Origin: CAXXOK01 sp963675655
Lineage (GTDB): Bacteria > Bacillota > Clostridia > Christensenellales > Aristaeellaceae
Reading direction: 5' to 3'
DNA: 64,000 bases
Assembly: GCA_963675655.1 (NCBI GenBank)
Contig: OY776489.1
Coordinates: 2,852,001-2,916,000, forward strand
Below the pieces are notes generated by a model. The model did no database searches, was not told the DNA's origin, and worked only from the letters and a program-made list of their open reading frames with translations. This document shows, one piece after another, positions 16,824 through 25,209 of the stretch (its first letter is position 1; every line of letters starts with the position of its first letter). The position numbers and the translations under genes are program-made.

Positions 16824-17795
16824 ATGAAGCGAAGAATACCGGCTATCCTATTGCTGTGCGCAATGCTTTTTCTCGTTAGCGGCTGTGTATCGCAAACGGC
16901 GGACCCATTACTCAAAAATGAAGCGACCGCTGTACCGGGACTGGCGATGAATGTTACTGCGGCATCGGCAGACCAAAACAATGCAAATGTGATCACGGTA
17001 ACGCTGTATTTTCGGTATCTGGATGAACCCATGCTTGCGCCGGAAATGCGTACACTGACGGTTCCGCAGGATGAAAGTCTGGAATATGCGATTGTGCAGG
17101 CGCTTGTAGATGGCCCCAGTGCGGGTCATACGGACCTGCGCAGGCTGCTGCCTGCCGCCACACAGGTAGAGAGTGTGGTTTCCCCGGACGACATTTTATT
17201 TGTTACGCTCAATGAAGATTTTCTGTATGACGATATCCCGGATGGTTGGGCTGAAAATGAGAATTGGGTTGACGAAGCACCCATTCTTAGAAAATTAATT
17301 GTGCAGAGCATTGTTGCATCCGTAACGGAAAACAATCCCTATACAGGCGTGCAGATGATGATTCATAAAAGCAATGAAGTTCAGGCGAGCCTGCGCCTTG
17401 ATAACAGTTATTTTCTCAATGGTTCGACTGGGTTGAGCGACCCGATCGTACGTGACGAGAGTCTGCTGCTTACTCCGGCTAATACTGCAAGAAGAATCCT
17501 AACGGCGTGGCAGGAGCATGATTATGAAACCTTATATCTCTATATGGCGCTGGAGGAGAGGCCTTCACAAGCCTCTTTTGCGGAAACACTATCGTTGGCG
17601 GCAGCCTTAAACACCTTTTCGATCAGCAGCGGCAGCGTGGCAAACAACGGACAAGCGGCTACGATCACTGCCGGCTTAAAATTACTGTCGGCAGACGGCT
17701 CCAAAGAAATTGAGGCGTATCCTATGCTGCTTATTCGTGAGAATGGTGTCTGGAAGCTGAGCTACACTCGACTGCAGGAAATGATGATGCGATGA
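16824..17795 (+). CDS. GerMN-domain lipoprotein
   Basis: A 323-residue exported lipoprotein: a basic N-terminus and hydrophobic stretch end in the lipobox LVSGC, predicting lipid attachment at Cys 21. A GerMN-type domain (about residues 50-185) contains ITVTLYFRYLDE, PMLAPEMRTL and LFVTLNEDFL. The C-terminal third resembles an NTF2/DUF4878-like module, less certain. GerMN domains occur in spore germination protein GerM and in actinobacterial LpqB. It begins 11 bases after the histidine kinase and overlaps the next lipoprotein gene by four bases, so the four genes form one operon. Role unknown; a sensor accessory role is inferred. Confidence 0.75.
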   Translation: MKRRIPAILLLCAMLFLVSGCVSQTADPLLKNEATAVPGLAMNVTAASADQNNANVITVTLYFRYLDEPMLAPEMRTLTVPQDESLEYAIVQALVDGPSAGHTDLRRLLPAATQVESVVSPDDILFVTLNEDFLYDDIPDGWAENENWVDEAPILRKLIVQSIVASVTENNPYTGVQMMIHKSNEVQASLRLDNSYFLNGSTGLSDPIVRDESLLLTPANTARRILTAWQEHDYETLYLYMALEERPSQASFAETLSLAAALNTFSISSGSVANNGQAATITAGLKLLSADGSKEIEAYPMLLIRENGVWKLSYTRLQEMMMR

Positions 17796-19384
17796 TGCGG
17801 AATAAGAAAAACCAAGTGGTTGTAAGCCAAATAAAAAGCAAACGGGTAGCGCTGGCCTGTATGCTTTGCGCAGCGCTCCTCGTATTTACCGCCTGCACGG
17901 ATAGCGGTGTTCCCCTTCGGGGAGAGAGCGGCTCTGCGCTTCCGGAAGTTGCTGTTGCAGAAGTGGCGCCTATTGGGGATGCGATGCTGGAATTCACCCA
18001 AGACGCCACGTTTTACCTGCCTCGTTTTGACGGCAGCAGTCTGGTATCGCTCACAGCTTCCGTAAACTGTTCGGCAGCCCGGCTTGATACGGAAAGCATT
18101 ATACGCAGCCTGTTAAACCATACCGGTAACGGCGTGGCAAGCGCGATGGGTGGCGATGTAAAACTGTCGCTGTATGGGGCAAACCCGGTGGAGATCAGCG
18201 GAGATGTGGCAACTGTCAACCTCGCTGCATCCGCATTGCAGCTGAGCCGTAAAGAACTGTATATTTGCGGACAGGCAATCGCCAATACCCTTACGGAGCT
18301 TGGGAATATCCATTATGTTAATATACTCGTTATGGACCGCCCAATGGGGCTGGACATTGGCTCCACCCTTCCTGCAGGATCGTTAACTAGAAGCATGGTT
18401 AGCGACATTGGCGCAATATTTGAACAGAAATTGTCCCAAAGAGTGGAAGCAGGCGACGATCCTGTTGAGAAAAAGTTAAGCGCGACCGTTACGTTGTATT
18501 TTCCGCTGTCGGATATCAATGGAATGATGGCTGAAGCAAGAAATATAACATTTCCAAGTCAGCGTCCATCCGACATGGTTATTAAAATTTTAGATGAGCT
18601 ATCGGAAGGCTCGGTGATGGTAGCTGGTTCGCCAACGCTGCCGCTTCTTTCTGGATTGCTTGTAGAAACGCCCCGTGTTGAAGAACCGGAAAATGGCGAC
18701 GGTAAAATGATTACGCTCCATTTTGACGCATCATTGGATGATATGCTTAGAACAATGGGTGTTTCACGCGCCAGCTGTTTAGGAGCAATCGCCTATTCGT
18801 TAAGTACCTTTATACCAAACGTTACAGGTGTAGAGACCTATATTGGAGATGAACGTGTCGAGCATGTTATGCTTGGCGCTACATCGGGCATTATGTTTGA
18901 AAACGGCATTCAGCGGCGTGCAAACTACGCTTCGTTGCTGATGGATGAGTGTACCTTATACTTTGCCAATAGCGATAATACAGCGCTTGTTCGCGTACAG
19001 CGGCCAATTCCTTATTACCAAAGAACAAACCCACGCGCGCTGCTGCTGGAGCTATTTCAAGGGCCAAGTGAGGAAGACAGCGTGACCAAGACAAATCAGG
19101 TGCTGCCGGAAGGCTTGCTATCTGATGCTGATATTTTAGGTGTATCCCTGCAAAACAAGACGCTCGCAATCAATCTGTCCGATTTATTTATACAGGCGGG
19201 GGAAGGTATTACGTCGCAACAGGATCGCCTGCTTGCCTATGCAATGGTGAATACTCTTCTTTGCGATGAGAGGGCGACCAAAATATGTTTCTTTGTAAAT
19301 GGAAACCCGTTGGATGCTTTCACCGGCGAGGTGTATTGGTCGGGATATTTTTACCGCAATGAAGGACTGGTACATGCAAAGTAA
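17792..19384 (+). CDS. Second, larger GerMN-domain lipoprotein
   Basis: A 530-residue lipoprotein with an unusually long basic N-terminus, then a hydrophobic stretch and the lipobox LVFTAC. Several repeats of a GerMN-like fold can be traced: an N-terminal one ending around INYxNILV-type strands (YVNILVMDRPMG), a middle one (ATVTLYFPLSDINGM), and a canonical C-terminal one (about residues 385-520) with TLYFANSDNTALVRVQR and NKTLAINLSDLF. The start overlaps the preceding stop (ATGA). The tandem arrangement suggests one envelope complex under the same operon's control. No enzyme motif is visible. Confidence 0.72.
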   Translation: MMRNKKNQVVVSQIKSKRVALACMLCAALLVFTACTDSGVPLRGESGSALPEVAVAEVAPIGDAMLEFTQDATFYLPRFDGSSLVSLTASVNCSAARLDTESIIRSLLNHTGNGVASAMGGDVKLSLYGANPVEISGDVATVNLAASALQLSRKELYICGQAIANTLTELGNIHYVNILVMDRPMGLDIGSTLPAGSLTRSMVSDIGAIFEQKLSQRVEAGDDPVEKKLSATVTLYFPLSDINGMMAEARNITFPSQRPSDMVIKILDELSEGSVMVAGSPTLPLLSGLLVETPRVEEPENGDGKMITLHFDASLDDMLRTMGVSRASCLGAIAYSLSTFIPNVTGVETYIGDERVEHVMLGATSGIMFENGIQRRANYASLLMDECTLYFANSDNTALVRVQRPIPYYQRTNPRALLLELFQGPSEEDSVTKTNQVLPEGLLSDADILGVSLQNKTLAINLSDLFIQAGEGITSQQDRLLAYAMVNTLLCDERATKICFFVNGNPLDAFTGEVYWSGYFYRNEGLVHAK

Positions 19385-19423
19385 AAAAGTGGATTGACTT
19401 TACAGTTTTTATCATCCTATTTT

Positions 19424-19460
19424 GCCGGATCAAGCGGTATTCGCATGATTCGGCATTTTC
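19424..19460 (+). terminator. Terminator of the kinase/GerMN operon
   Basis: GCCGGATCA 19424-19432 pairs with TGATTCGGC 19446-19454 (one G-T), with an inner GCG/CGC pair, followed by ATTTTC. It cleanly separates this operon from the next promoter. Confidence 0.75.
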
Positions 19461-19507
19461 ATATTAGCGATGATCGGTAGAAAAAACATTTGTTTTTCAA
19501 AATTCTC

Positions 19508-19536
19508 TTGCGTGTGTAATGTAACCGTAGTATAAT
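19508..19536 (+). promoter_or_regulatory. Sigma-A promoter of the zinc-ribbon gene
   Basis: TTGCGT 19508-19513 and a perfect TATAAT 19531-19536 are 17 bases apart. The predicted start near 19543 leaves a leader of about 260 bases before the ATG at 19805. Confidence 0.75.
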
Positions 19537-19542
19537 CACAGC

Positions 19543-19804
19543 CTGTGGAGAGTGTAACCGTTACGGTAAAACGGATAGGCCCGCGTATGCTTTATATTTT
19601 AACATTTCTGTAAAGCAGCATTTAGGCCTGTCGTCTCTGTTTTTCGTTGCGTCGTGGCAGTGGCACATCCCAACGTGTAGATGATCCGTTTGTCGAGAAA
19701 GGCAAAGCCACAAAGGCATTCCCTTCAGGAAGCCGCGTCGCTCGTTTTTACAACCGACGGAACGCCACGAATTAAGGAAGGATCCGGGAAGGGAGTTCTT
19801 TCAT
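19543..19804 (+). promoter_or_regulatory. Long, highly structured 5' leader, possible cis-regulatory RNA
   Basis: About 260 untranslated bases fold by eye into several stems. An outer hairpin pairs AGGCC near 19577 with GGCCT near 19625, enclosing TGCTTTA/TAAAGCA. Then TCGTGGC 19652-19658 pairs with GCCACGA 19764-19770, enclosing GTGGC 19660-19664/GCCAC 19707-19711, a bulged stem GGC-TTCC 19715-19722/GGAA-GCC 19728-19734, and CGTCG 19736-19740/CGACG 19755-19759. CGAG 19694-19697 could instead pair with CTCG 19741-19744 just before a T5 run, a possible attenuator. It does not match a riboswitch class I know well. The ribosome site is GGGAAGGG before ATG 19805. Confidence 0.45.
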
Positions 19805-20221
19805 ATGAAGCTTGTTAAATGTCCGCGTTGCGAGCTGAATTACATTCAGGAAGGCGAAAGATACTGTAAGGTTTGTTTCCGGGAGTTGAAAGGCGAGCAG
19901 AACCAAGAGGATATGGAATTGTGCTCGGTGTGTAACGCTGCGCCGGCGTTACCGGGGAAAGATGTATGCCTGAGCTGCTGGAAAGAGATGCAGCACACCA
20001 CATCCGAAGATGATTCGGATGATGATGATCATGAAACGGTGGATGAAAGTGCAATTGAGCTCAACTCTGTGAGCACGATGGACGAAATAATTCCACAGGA
20101 ACACGAAGACATTCCGGAAAATGAATATGGTGAGATTGAAAGTGAGTTATCGTTGGAAAGCGTTATTGAAGACGAGCAAAACGACGACGATGATGATGAG
20201 AATGACGAACAAAGCCGCTGA
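19805..20221 (+). CDS. Zinc-ribbon protein with acidic low-complexity tail
   Basis: A 138-residue protein of unknown function. The N-terminal half has four CxxC pairs (CPRC, CKVC, CSVC, CLSC; about residues 8-58), enough for two zinc sites. The C-terminal half is almost entirely Asp/Glu with DDDDDENDE near the end and no hydrophobic core, so it is probably disordered. A nucleic-acid or protein adaptor role would be typical for zinc ribbons but is inference. It is preceded by the long structured leader and followed by a metallophosphoesterase 73 bases downstream. Confidence 0.6.
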   Translation: MKLVKCPRCELNYIQEGERYCKVCFRELKGEQNQEDMELCSVCNAAPALPGKDVCLSCWKEMQHTTSEDDSDDDDHETVDESAIELNSVSTMDEIIPQEHEDIPENEYGEIESELSLESVIEDEQNDDDDDENDEQSR

Positions 20222-20294
20222 CGGGCGGTTTATGGCAGAACGGATTCAATGAGCAATACGTAATATATGCTGGATATAGAGAGCGAGGTATCCA

Positions 20295-21014
20295 ATGGCG
20301 GTTTTTGCAATCGGCGACCTGCATTTGCCCGGGAACAGCGAAAAACCAATGGATGTCTTTGGCAGCCACTGGGAACGCCATATGGATATTATCAGCGACC
20401 ATTGGCTATCTTCCATCCAACCGGAAGATACGGTATTGATTCCGGGGGATATTAGTTGGGCAATGCAGTTTGAGGATGCAAAGACAGATTTGCGTACGAT
20501 CGCACAATTGCCTGGTCAAAAGGTGCTGCTGCGTGGCAACCATGATTATTGGTGGAGTTCTATTTCCAAATTACGTTCGTTTTTACCGGCGGGTATGTAT
20601 GCGCTGCAGAACGATTCGATTACGCTTGGCGGCGTAGCAATTTGCGGTACACGCAGTTGGACGTTTCCAACGGAACAAAACCCGTTGGATGCAAATGAAT
20701 TAAAAATCTACCGCCGGGAATTGATGCGTCTGCAGATGGCGCTGGAAAGCGCGGTAAAGCATGAGCAACCGATTATTGCCATGACGCATTTCCCGCCTAT
20801 GTTGTCCGATTATCCAGATACGGAAATGTCTGCTCTGTTGGAAGAGTATAAAGTTACGATGTGTGTATACGGTCATCTGCACGGCGCTGGAATACGCAGC
20901 GGGTTTTCGGGCAAACGCAACGGAGTTTTATACAGATTGGTTTCCTGTGATGCTATTGGATTTTCACCCGTGAAAATATGGGATGATCATGGCCCGGTAG
21001 TTGATATGAATTAA
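20295..21014 (+). CDS. Calcineurin-like metallophosphoesterase
   Basis: A 239-residue phosphohydrolase with the full metallophosphoesterase motif set in order: GDLHL (residue 7), GDISW, GNHDYWW, THFPP and GHLHG. It matches the stand-alone bacterial family of predicted phosphohydrolases (COG1768-like). The substrate is unknown. It is probably cotranscribed with the zinc-ribbon gene and is closed by a strong terminator. Confidence 0.85.
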   Translation: MAVFAIGDLHLPGNSEKPMDVFGSHWERHMDIISDHWLSSIQPEDTVLIPGDISWAMQFEDAKTDLRTIAQLPGQKVLLRGNHDYWWSSISKLRSFLPAGMYALQNDSITLGGVAICGTRSWTFPTEQNPLDANELKIYRRELMRLQMALESAVKHEQPIIAMTHFPPMLSDYPDTEMSALLEEYKVTMCVYGHLHGAGIRSGFSGKRNGVLYRLVSCDAIGFSPVKIWDDHGPVVDMN

Positions 21015-21032
21015 ATTTCCATAGCTATAGTA

Positions 21033-21080
21033 ACAACGAAAAGCGGATTGCATTTGCAATCCGCTTTTCGTTGTTTATTT
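21033..21080 (+). terminator. Strong intrinsic terminator after the metallophosphoesterase
   Basis: Bases 21033-21052 are a perfect 20-base inverted repeat of 21055-21074 with a 2-base spacer, followed by TTATTT. It ends the operon just before the mraZ promoter. Confidence 0.85.
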
Positions 21081-21125
21081 GGAAACGAGATAATAACTTC
21101 TCATTTCCATAATTCTACGCATTTG

Positions 21126-21154
21126 TTGAAAAAAAGTTCCAAATAGAATATATG
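21126..21154 (+). promoter_or_regulatory. Probable mraZ promoter
   Basis: TTGAAA 21126-21131 and TATATG 21149-21154 are 17 bases apart. The -10 element is weak, but the position, just upstream of the repeated GTGGA motifs, fits a dcw cluster promoter. Confidence 0.45.
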
Positions 21155-21167
21155 TTTGCTTGACGAC

Positions 21168-21229
21168 GTGGAGGGAAGTGGAACATAATGGTTTTATAAA
21201 CCATAGAGTGGTGGAAAGTGGAGATGGGA
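21168..21229 (+). promoter_or_regulatory. MraZ-box-like repeats before mraZ
   Basis: GTGGA occurs at 21168, 21178 (10-base period), 21211 and 21218, and TGGGA at 21225. MraZ proteins bind short spaced GTGG/TGGG-type repeats in their own promoters. Autoregulation here is inferred from position and repeat form. Confidence 0.5.
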
Positions 21230-21239
21230 GGGGAAGAAC

Positions 21240-21749
21240 TTGGATGGTTCCGATAATACGAAAAGTTCTTCTATGCCTACCCTCGCTGATAAACCAAAGT
21301 TTGCTTTTTTTGGAAGCTACGCTCATTCGATTGATGCAAAAGGCAGGATTATCATACCGACGGCTTATCGTGATGCGCTGGGAGAGACCTTTACGCTGGG
21401 TCCAACCCGAGATTTTAACGGAATTGCACTCTACCCGGATGAAGTGTTTGACACGATTCTGGAAGAGTTGAGCGCCATGAACCAACGGAAACCACTGGTG
21501 CAAAACTATACGATGCAGTTTTACAAACTCAGTTACCGCTCTATGCAGGCGGATACGCAAGGTCGCTTGCTATTGCCACCGAAATTACGCCAACGTATGC
21601 TGCAAGATGCAAAAGAGCTGGAAATCAGCGGCGGATATAATCACGTACGCATTGTGGATGTAGTGAAGGCCGATGAAGCTGATCTTGAGTTTATGGCTAA
21701 GAAAGACGAGTTGCTGGAAGAGATGGGCAATGAGCTTAGCGACTCTTAG
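21240..21749 (+). CDS. mraZ: Transcriptional regulator MraZ
   Basis: A protein of up to 169 residues with two SpoVT/AbrB-like DNA-binding repeats: HSIDAKGRIIIPTAYRDAL and MQADTQGRLLLPPKLRQRM. MraZ controls the division and cell wall cluster it heads. TTG 21240 follows GGAGGGG closely; ATG 21273 would give a shorter, more typical N-terminus. Normal MraZ length is about 145-150, so the shorter start is plausible. Unusually, rsmH does not follow. Confidence 0.93.
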   Translation: MDGSDNTKSSSMPTLADKPKFAFFGSYAHSIDAKGRIIIPTAYRDALGETFTLGPTRDFNGIALYPDEVFDTILEELSAMNQRKPLVQNYTMQFYKLSYRSMQADTQGRLLLPPKLRQRMLQDAKELEISGGYNHVRIVDVVKADEADLEFMAKKDELLEEMGNELSDS

Positions 21750-21781
21750 CGGCAATCCCGGATAAAGGAGGGTTTTGGAAC

Positions 21782-22387
21782 ATGTCACAAGCCGGAATGG
21801 TTTACCCGTCCAATCAAGAATATCTATATCAGAATTTTCAACCGACGGATCGATTTCATGTCCGCTCTTCGGTTTATCTACCCGGCGGCGATGTAGACCC
21901 GGATACCGGTATGCTGCGCAGCGACGGTCGCAGGGCGGGACGGACACAAGCAATGCGTATGGAAGCGCAGCGCCTTGACCTTGAATTTGCTAAAATGCAT
22001 GCTGCAGTACAAGCGCGTAAAGATGAAAAAGGGATTTGGATGCAGCTGCGCTATGCGGTATTGCTGGCCTTCTCGGTTGCGATGTTTTTTGCACTGGTTT
22101 TACTGGTGCAGCAGGGCATGCTGACCCAACGCCTTCGTAACTTGCAGGAGATGCAGCAAACCATTACAAGCATTCAAACGGAAAACACGGGCATCCAAGC
22201 CCAGATTGATGAGGCATCCGACTCCGCAACTATTTGTTATGCAGCCGCGCAGGACTTGGGTATGATCCCCGCAAACTCCACGCAGGCGATCCATTTAACC
22301 GCTGTTGATACACGGCCAAGTGAAAGCGGTACGTTTGTGAGCGCTTCTGCCGATGTAAAAAACGAATATACCGCCGGGACGGAATAG
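21782..22387 (+). CDS. ftsL: FtsL/DivIC-like septum protein
   Basis: A 201-residue bitopic protein: a polar cytoplasmic N-terminus of about 80 residues, one transmembrane helix (about 83-108), then a coiled-coil segment (QRLRNLQEMQQTITSIQTEN) ending in AAQDLGMIPA, the conserved patch after the FtsL/DivIC zipper. Its place between mraZ and murE is that of ftsL. The cytoplasmic part is longer than usual. The 33-base gap from mraZ with AAGGAGGG shows a good start. Assignment as FtsL rather than another FtsL-like protein rests on gene order. Confidence 0.7.
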   Translation: MSQAGMVYPSNQEYLYQNFQPTDRFHVRSSVYLPGGDVDPDTGMLRSDGRRAGRTQAMRMEAQRLDLEFAKMHAAVQARKDEKGIWMQLRYAVLLAFSVAMFFALVLLVQQGMLTQRLRNLQEMQQTITSIQTENTGIQAQIDEASDSATICYAAAQDLGMIPANSTQAIHLTAVDTRPSESGTFVSASADVKNEYTAGTE

Positions 22388-22662
22388 ACAAAAGGAAGAA
22401 AGTGGAAACAAGCGCCGTTTCTAATGGGAACTGGACAAATTGAAGGGGATGTGCTACTTTATATAAGCCGTAAAAGTAACAAACAGCATTGGAAACGGTT
22501 ATCTTCCGGCGAAGCCAGCGCTGTTCGGAAGCGGTTTTTCTCATTTAACGGCGTAAACTCCGCAAAGACGTATTGTTACTTGGCGGGGTGCAAAGGAGAG
22601 CGTGGGTATTTCCGGTGGATTGACCCGCAATACCCATAGCATTCTATTTGGAGGCTGGCTTT
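22388..22662 (+). other. Spacer between ftsL and murE with a hairpin
   Basis: This 275-base gap is where rsmH or an ftsI/spoVD-type gene would often stand. It holds a weak hairpin, GGGTATT 22604-22610 with AATACCC 22629-22635 and an inner GGT/ACC pair. A 71-codon frame at 22424-22639 lacks a ribosome site. I see no remnant of a penicillin-binding protein. Confidence 0.45.
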
Positions 22663-24138
22663 ATGTTGCTCGGAGAACTCCTTAAAGACATTCCAGGGAT
22701 CGTTTCTACCCAAGGCGACATGGATGTGGAAATTGGCTCGTTGATTCTTAACAGCCGTGAAAAATCGGATAAAGGCCTGTTCTTTTGCATATCCGGTGCG
22801 AAATTTGATGCGCATGCTTTTGCAGGACAGGCTTTGGAAAACGGGTGTGTAGCACTGGTTGTCTCACATCCCTTATCGCAATATACCGTACCGCAGGTTG
22901 TGGTGCAAAATGTGCGTTCCGCTATGGCGTACCTTGCCGGTGCGTTTTTTGGCCATCCTGCTCGCCAGCTGAAATTGATTGGCGTTTCCGGCACCAAGGG
23001 GAAAACAACAACCAGCTATCTTGTGAAGGCTATTATGGAAAAGGCCGGTTATAAAATGGGGCTGATCGGCACTACCGGCAATATGATCGGCGATGAGCAC
23101 CTGCACAGCAACCTGACAACACCGGACCCGATTGACCTTCACCGTTGTTTCCGCCAGATGGTGGATGCCGGGGTACAGGCTGTCAGTATGGAAGTCAGCG
23201 CACACGCGATTGATATGTGCCGGCTGGATGGCCTTACGTTTGAAGCAGCATGTTATACCAACCTTTCGCAGGATCATCTGGACTATTTCCATACAATGGA
23301 AAACTATTTTGAAACAAAAAAACGTTTCTTTATCGAAGGGCAGGTTCTCAACGCAGCGCTCAATGCTGATGAAGATACAACCGTAGCAATATTGGATGAT
23401 TTAAAGGTGCCTTATCTAACCTATGGCATCAGTGCCAATGCAGATTTGTTTGCGCGAGATATCGAAATCAGCGAAAATGGCGTGGATTTTTCCATTCAGC
23501 TGCGCGGTGTAGAAGAAATGGATATTCACATGCAGATGACCGGTATGTTTAACGTGTATAACGCGCTGGCTGCAGCTTCACTCGCAATGATCGAGGGCAT
23601 TGATAAAGAAGCGATCCGTGAAGGCTTAAGCAGCGTCAAGGCTGTCCCTGGCCGTATTGAAATGCTGGAAACAGGCACCGTTTATAAGGTGATTCTGGAT
23701 TACTCGCATTCACCCGATGCATTGGAAAATATTCTAAAAACCGTGCGCACCTTTACGAAAAAAAGGGTTATCGTACTGTTTGGCTGCGGCGGCGACCGGG
23801 ATCATGGCAAACGACCCATGATGGGTGAGATTGGCGGACGGCTGGCGGATTTTTCTATTCTAACAAGCGATAATCCGCGTACAGAAAATCCTGACGCCAT
23901 TTTGGAAGCCATTGAAGAGGGTATGAAGCCGACGCATGGGAAATATACCATTATCGAAAATCGCCGGGAAGCCATACGCTACGCGCTTAAAATGGGACGC
24001 GAAGGTGATGTGATTATTCTGGCGGGGAAAGGACATGAAACCTATCAGGATGTGATGGGCGTGAAACGACCTTTTGATGAGAAAGTGGTTGTTAGCGAGC
24101 TGCTTATGGAATTGCGAGAGGCTCATGAAATCCAATAA
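22663..24138 (+). CDS. murE: UDP-MurNAc-tripeptide synthetase (meso-diaminopimelate-adding)
   Basis: A 491-residue Mur ligase. ATP-binding GVSGTKGKTTTSYL, the carbamylated-Lys region, and LFGCGGDRDHGKRPMMG are present. The motif SDNPRTENP (near residue 403) is the DNPR signature of enzymes adding meso-diaminopimelate rather than lysine, so the peptidoglycan is predicted to be of DAP type. ATG 22663 has GGAGG eight bases upstream; TTG 22648 sits on the ribosome site. It is followed directly by mraY, with no murF. Confidence 0.96.
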   Translation: MLLGELLKDIPGIVSTQGDMDVEIGSLILNSREKSDKGLFFCISGAKFDAHAFAGQALENGCVALVVSHPLSQYTVPQVVVQNVRSAMAYLAGAFFGHPARQLKLIGVSGTKGKTTTSYLVKAIMEKAGYKMGLIGTTGNMIGDEHLHSNLTTPDPIDLHRCFRQMVDAGVQAVSMEVSAHAIDMCRLDGLTFEAACYTNLSQDHLDYFHTMENYFETKKRFFIEGQVLNAALNADEDTTVAILDDLKVPYLTYGISANADLFARDIEISENGVDFSIQLRGVEEMDIHMQMTGMFNVYNALAAASLAMIEGIDKEAIREGLSSVKAVPGRIEMLETGTVYKVILDYSHSPDALENILKTVRTFTKKRVIVLFGCGGDRDHGKRPMMGEIGGRLADFSILTSDNPRTENPDAILEAIEEGMKPTHGKYTIIENRREAIRYALKMGREGDVIILAGKGHETYQDVMGVKRPFDEKVVVSELLMELREAHEIQ

Positions 24139-24162
24139 TATTCGTTACGGGGTGTGCTGTAA

Positions 24163-25176
24163 ATGCTCAGGCTGATATTTGCTTTACTGTTGTCCATTAT
24201 CGCGATGCTGGTGATAACACCGCTTGTGCTGCCGATTCTTCACCGGCTGCGCATCGGGCAAACGGTATATGAATTGGGACCGGAAACCCATCAGGTCAAA
24301 CAGGGGACGCCCACAATGGGCGGATTGATTTTTGCGGTTGTGACAACGGTGATTGCGCTGGCGCTGCATCTGGTATGGTATGCGGATGTTGATTTCGGCC
24401 TGGCAATCATCGTATTTGCGCTTTTAAGCATGCTCATTGGCTTTGCTGATGATTATATTAAAGTCGTGAAAAGACGCAACCTGGGCTTGATTTGGTGGCA
24501 AAAAGTGGTGGCGCAGGTGTTGATCGGAGGGCTATTCTCTCTGTTCTGCGCATTGAGCCCCTCTATTGGAACGAAAATCATTATACCCTTTGCGGATACA
24601 ACCTGGGACTTGGGCATTTGGTATGTGCCGGTGATGACAATGGTAATCATGTTTATCATCAACAGCGCCAATCTTCAGGATGGGCTGGATGGACTGTTGG
24701 CCAGCGTAGCATCGGTAGGCGCTTTTGCATGGGCGGTTCTGGCACTGCTTGCGGCTGTAACAGCGGGAACGGTTATGTTTCCTTCCGAAGCCGGTAATTA
24801 TGCAAATGTAGCGCTAGTATCCCTTACGCTGGCCGGTTCCTGTATCGGCTTTCTGTGGTTTAATTTTCATCCGGCCAAAGTGTTTATGGGCGATACCGGC
24901 AGCATGTTTATCGGCGGGGCAACTGTCGCCATTGCAATGATTATGCGCATGCCGTTATTGCTGATTCCAATTGCCTTTACCATGATTGCAAGTTCCCTGT
25001 CCGTGATTATCCAACGCATGCATTTTAAAATAACGCATGGGAAACGGATCTTCAAAATGTCACCGATTCATCATCATTTTGAAATGAGTGGCATGACGGA
25101 ACCTCAAATTGTAGCTATGTATACTGCTGTGACGGGAATTCTTTCCGTCGTCGCAATCTTATCACTTATCCAGTAA
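24163..25176 (+). CDS. mraY: Phospho-N-acetylmuramoyl-pentapeptide transferase
   Basis: A 337-residue integral membrane enzyme with about ten transmembrane helices that moves phospho-MurNAc-pentapeptide to undecaprenyl phosphate, making lipid I. Diagnostic blocks are QGTPTMGG, FADDYIKVVKRRNLGL, NSANLQDGLDGL, FMGDTGSMFIGG and PIHHHFEMSGM with the catalytic Asp and His residues. It lies 24 bases after murE and 33 before murD. Confidence 0.97.
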   Translation: MLRLIFALLLSIIAMLVITPLVLPILHRLRIGQTVYELGPETHQVKQGTPTMGGLIFAVVTTVIALALHLVWYADVDFGLAIIVFALLSMLIGFADDYIKVVKRRNLGLIWWQKVVAQVLIGGLFSLFCALSPSIGTKIIIPFADTTWDLGIWYVPVMTMVIMFIINSANLQDGLDGLLASVASVGAFAWAVLALLAAVTAGTVMFPSEAGNYANVALVSLTLAGSCIGFLWFNFHPAKVFMGDTGSMFIGGATVAIAMIMRMPLLLIPIAFTMIASSLSVIIQRMHFKITHGKRIFKMSPIHHHFEMSGMTEPQIVAMYTAVTGILSVVAILSLIQ

Positions 25177-25209
25177 TCCGATATATTTGGACGCTGGGAG
25201 GCGTTAATA

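Noticed and set aside
19543..19804. c-di-GMP-I (GEMM) or cobalamin riboswitch
   Set aside because: GCAAAGCCAC matches part of the GEMM core, but the upstream GGCAAACC arm and the downstream receptor are absent; cobalamin box elements are also missing.
22424..22639. A 71-codon frame between ftsL and murE
   Set aside because: There is no ribosome site, no family resemblance, and it runs into the hairpin before murE.
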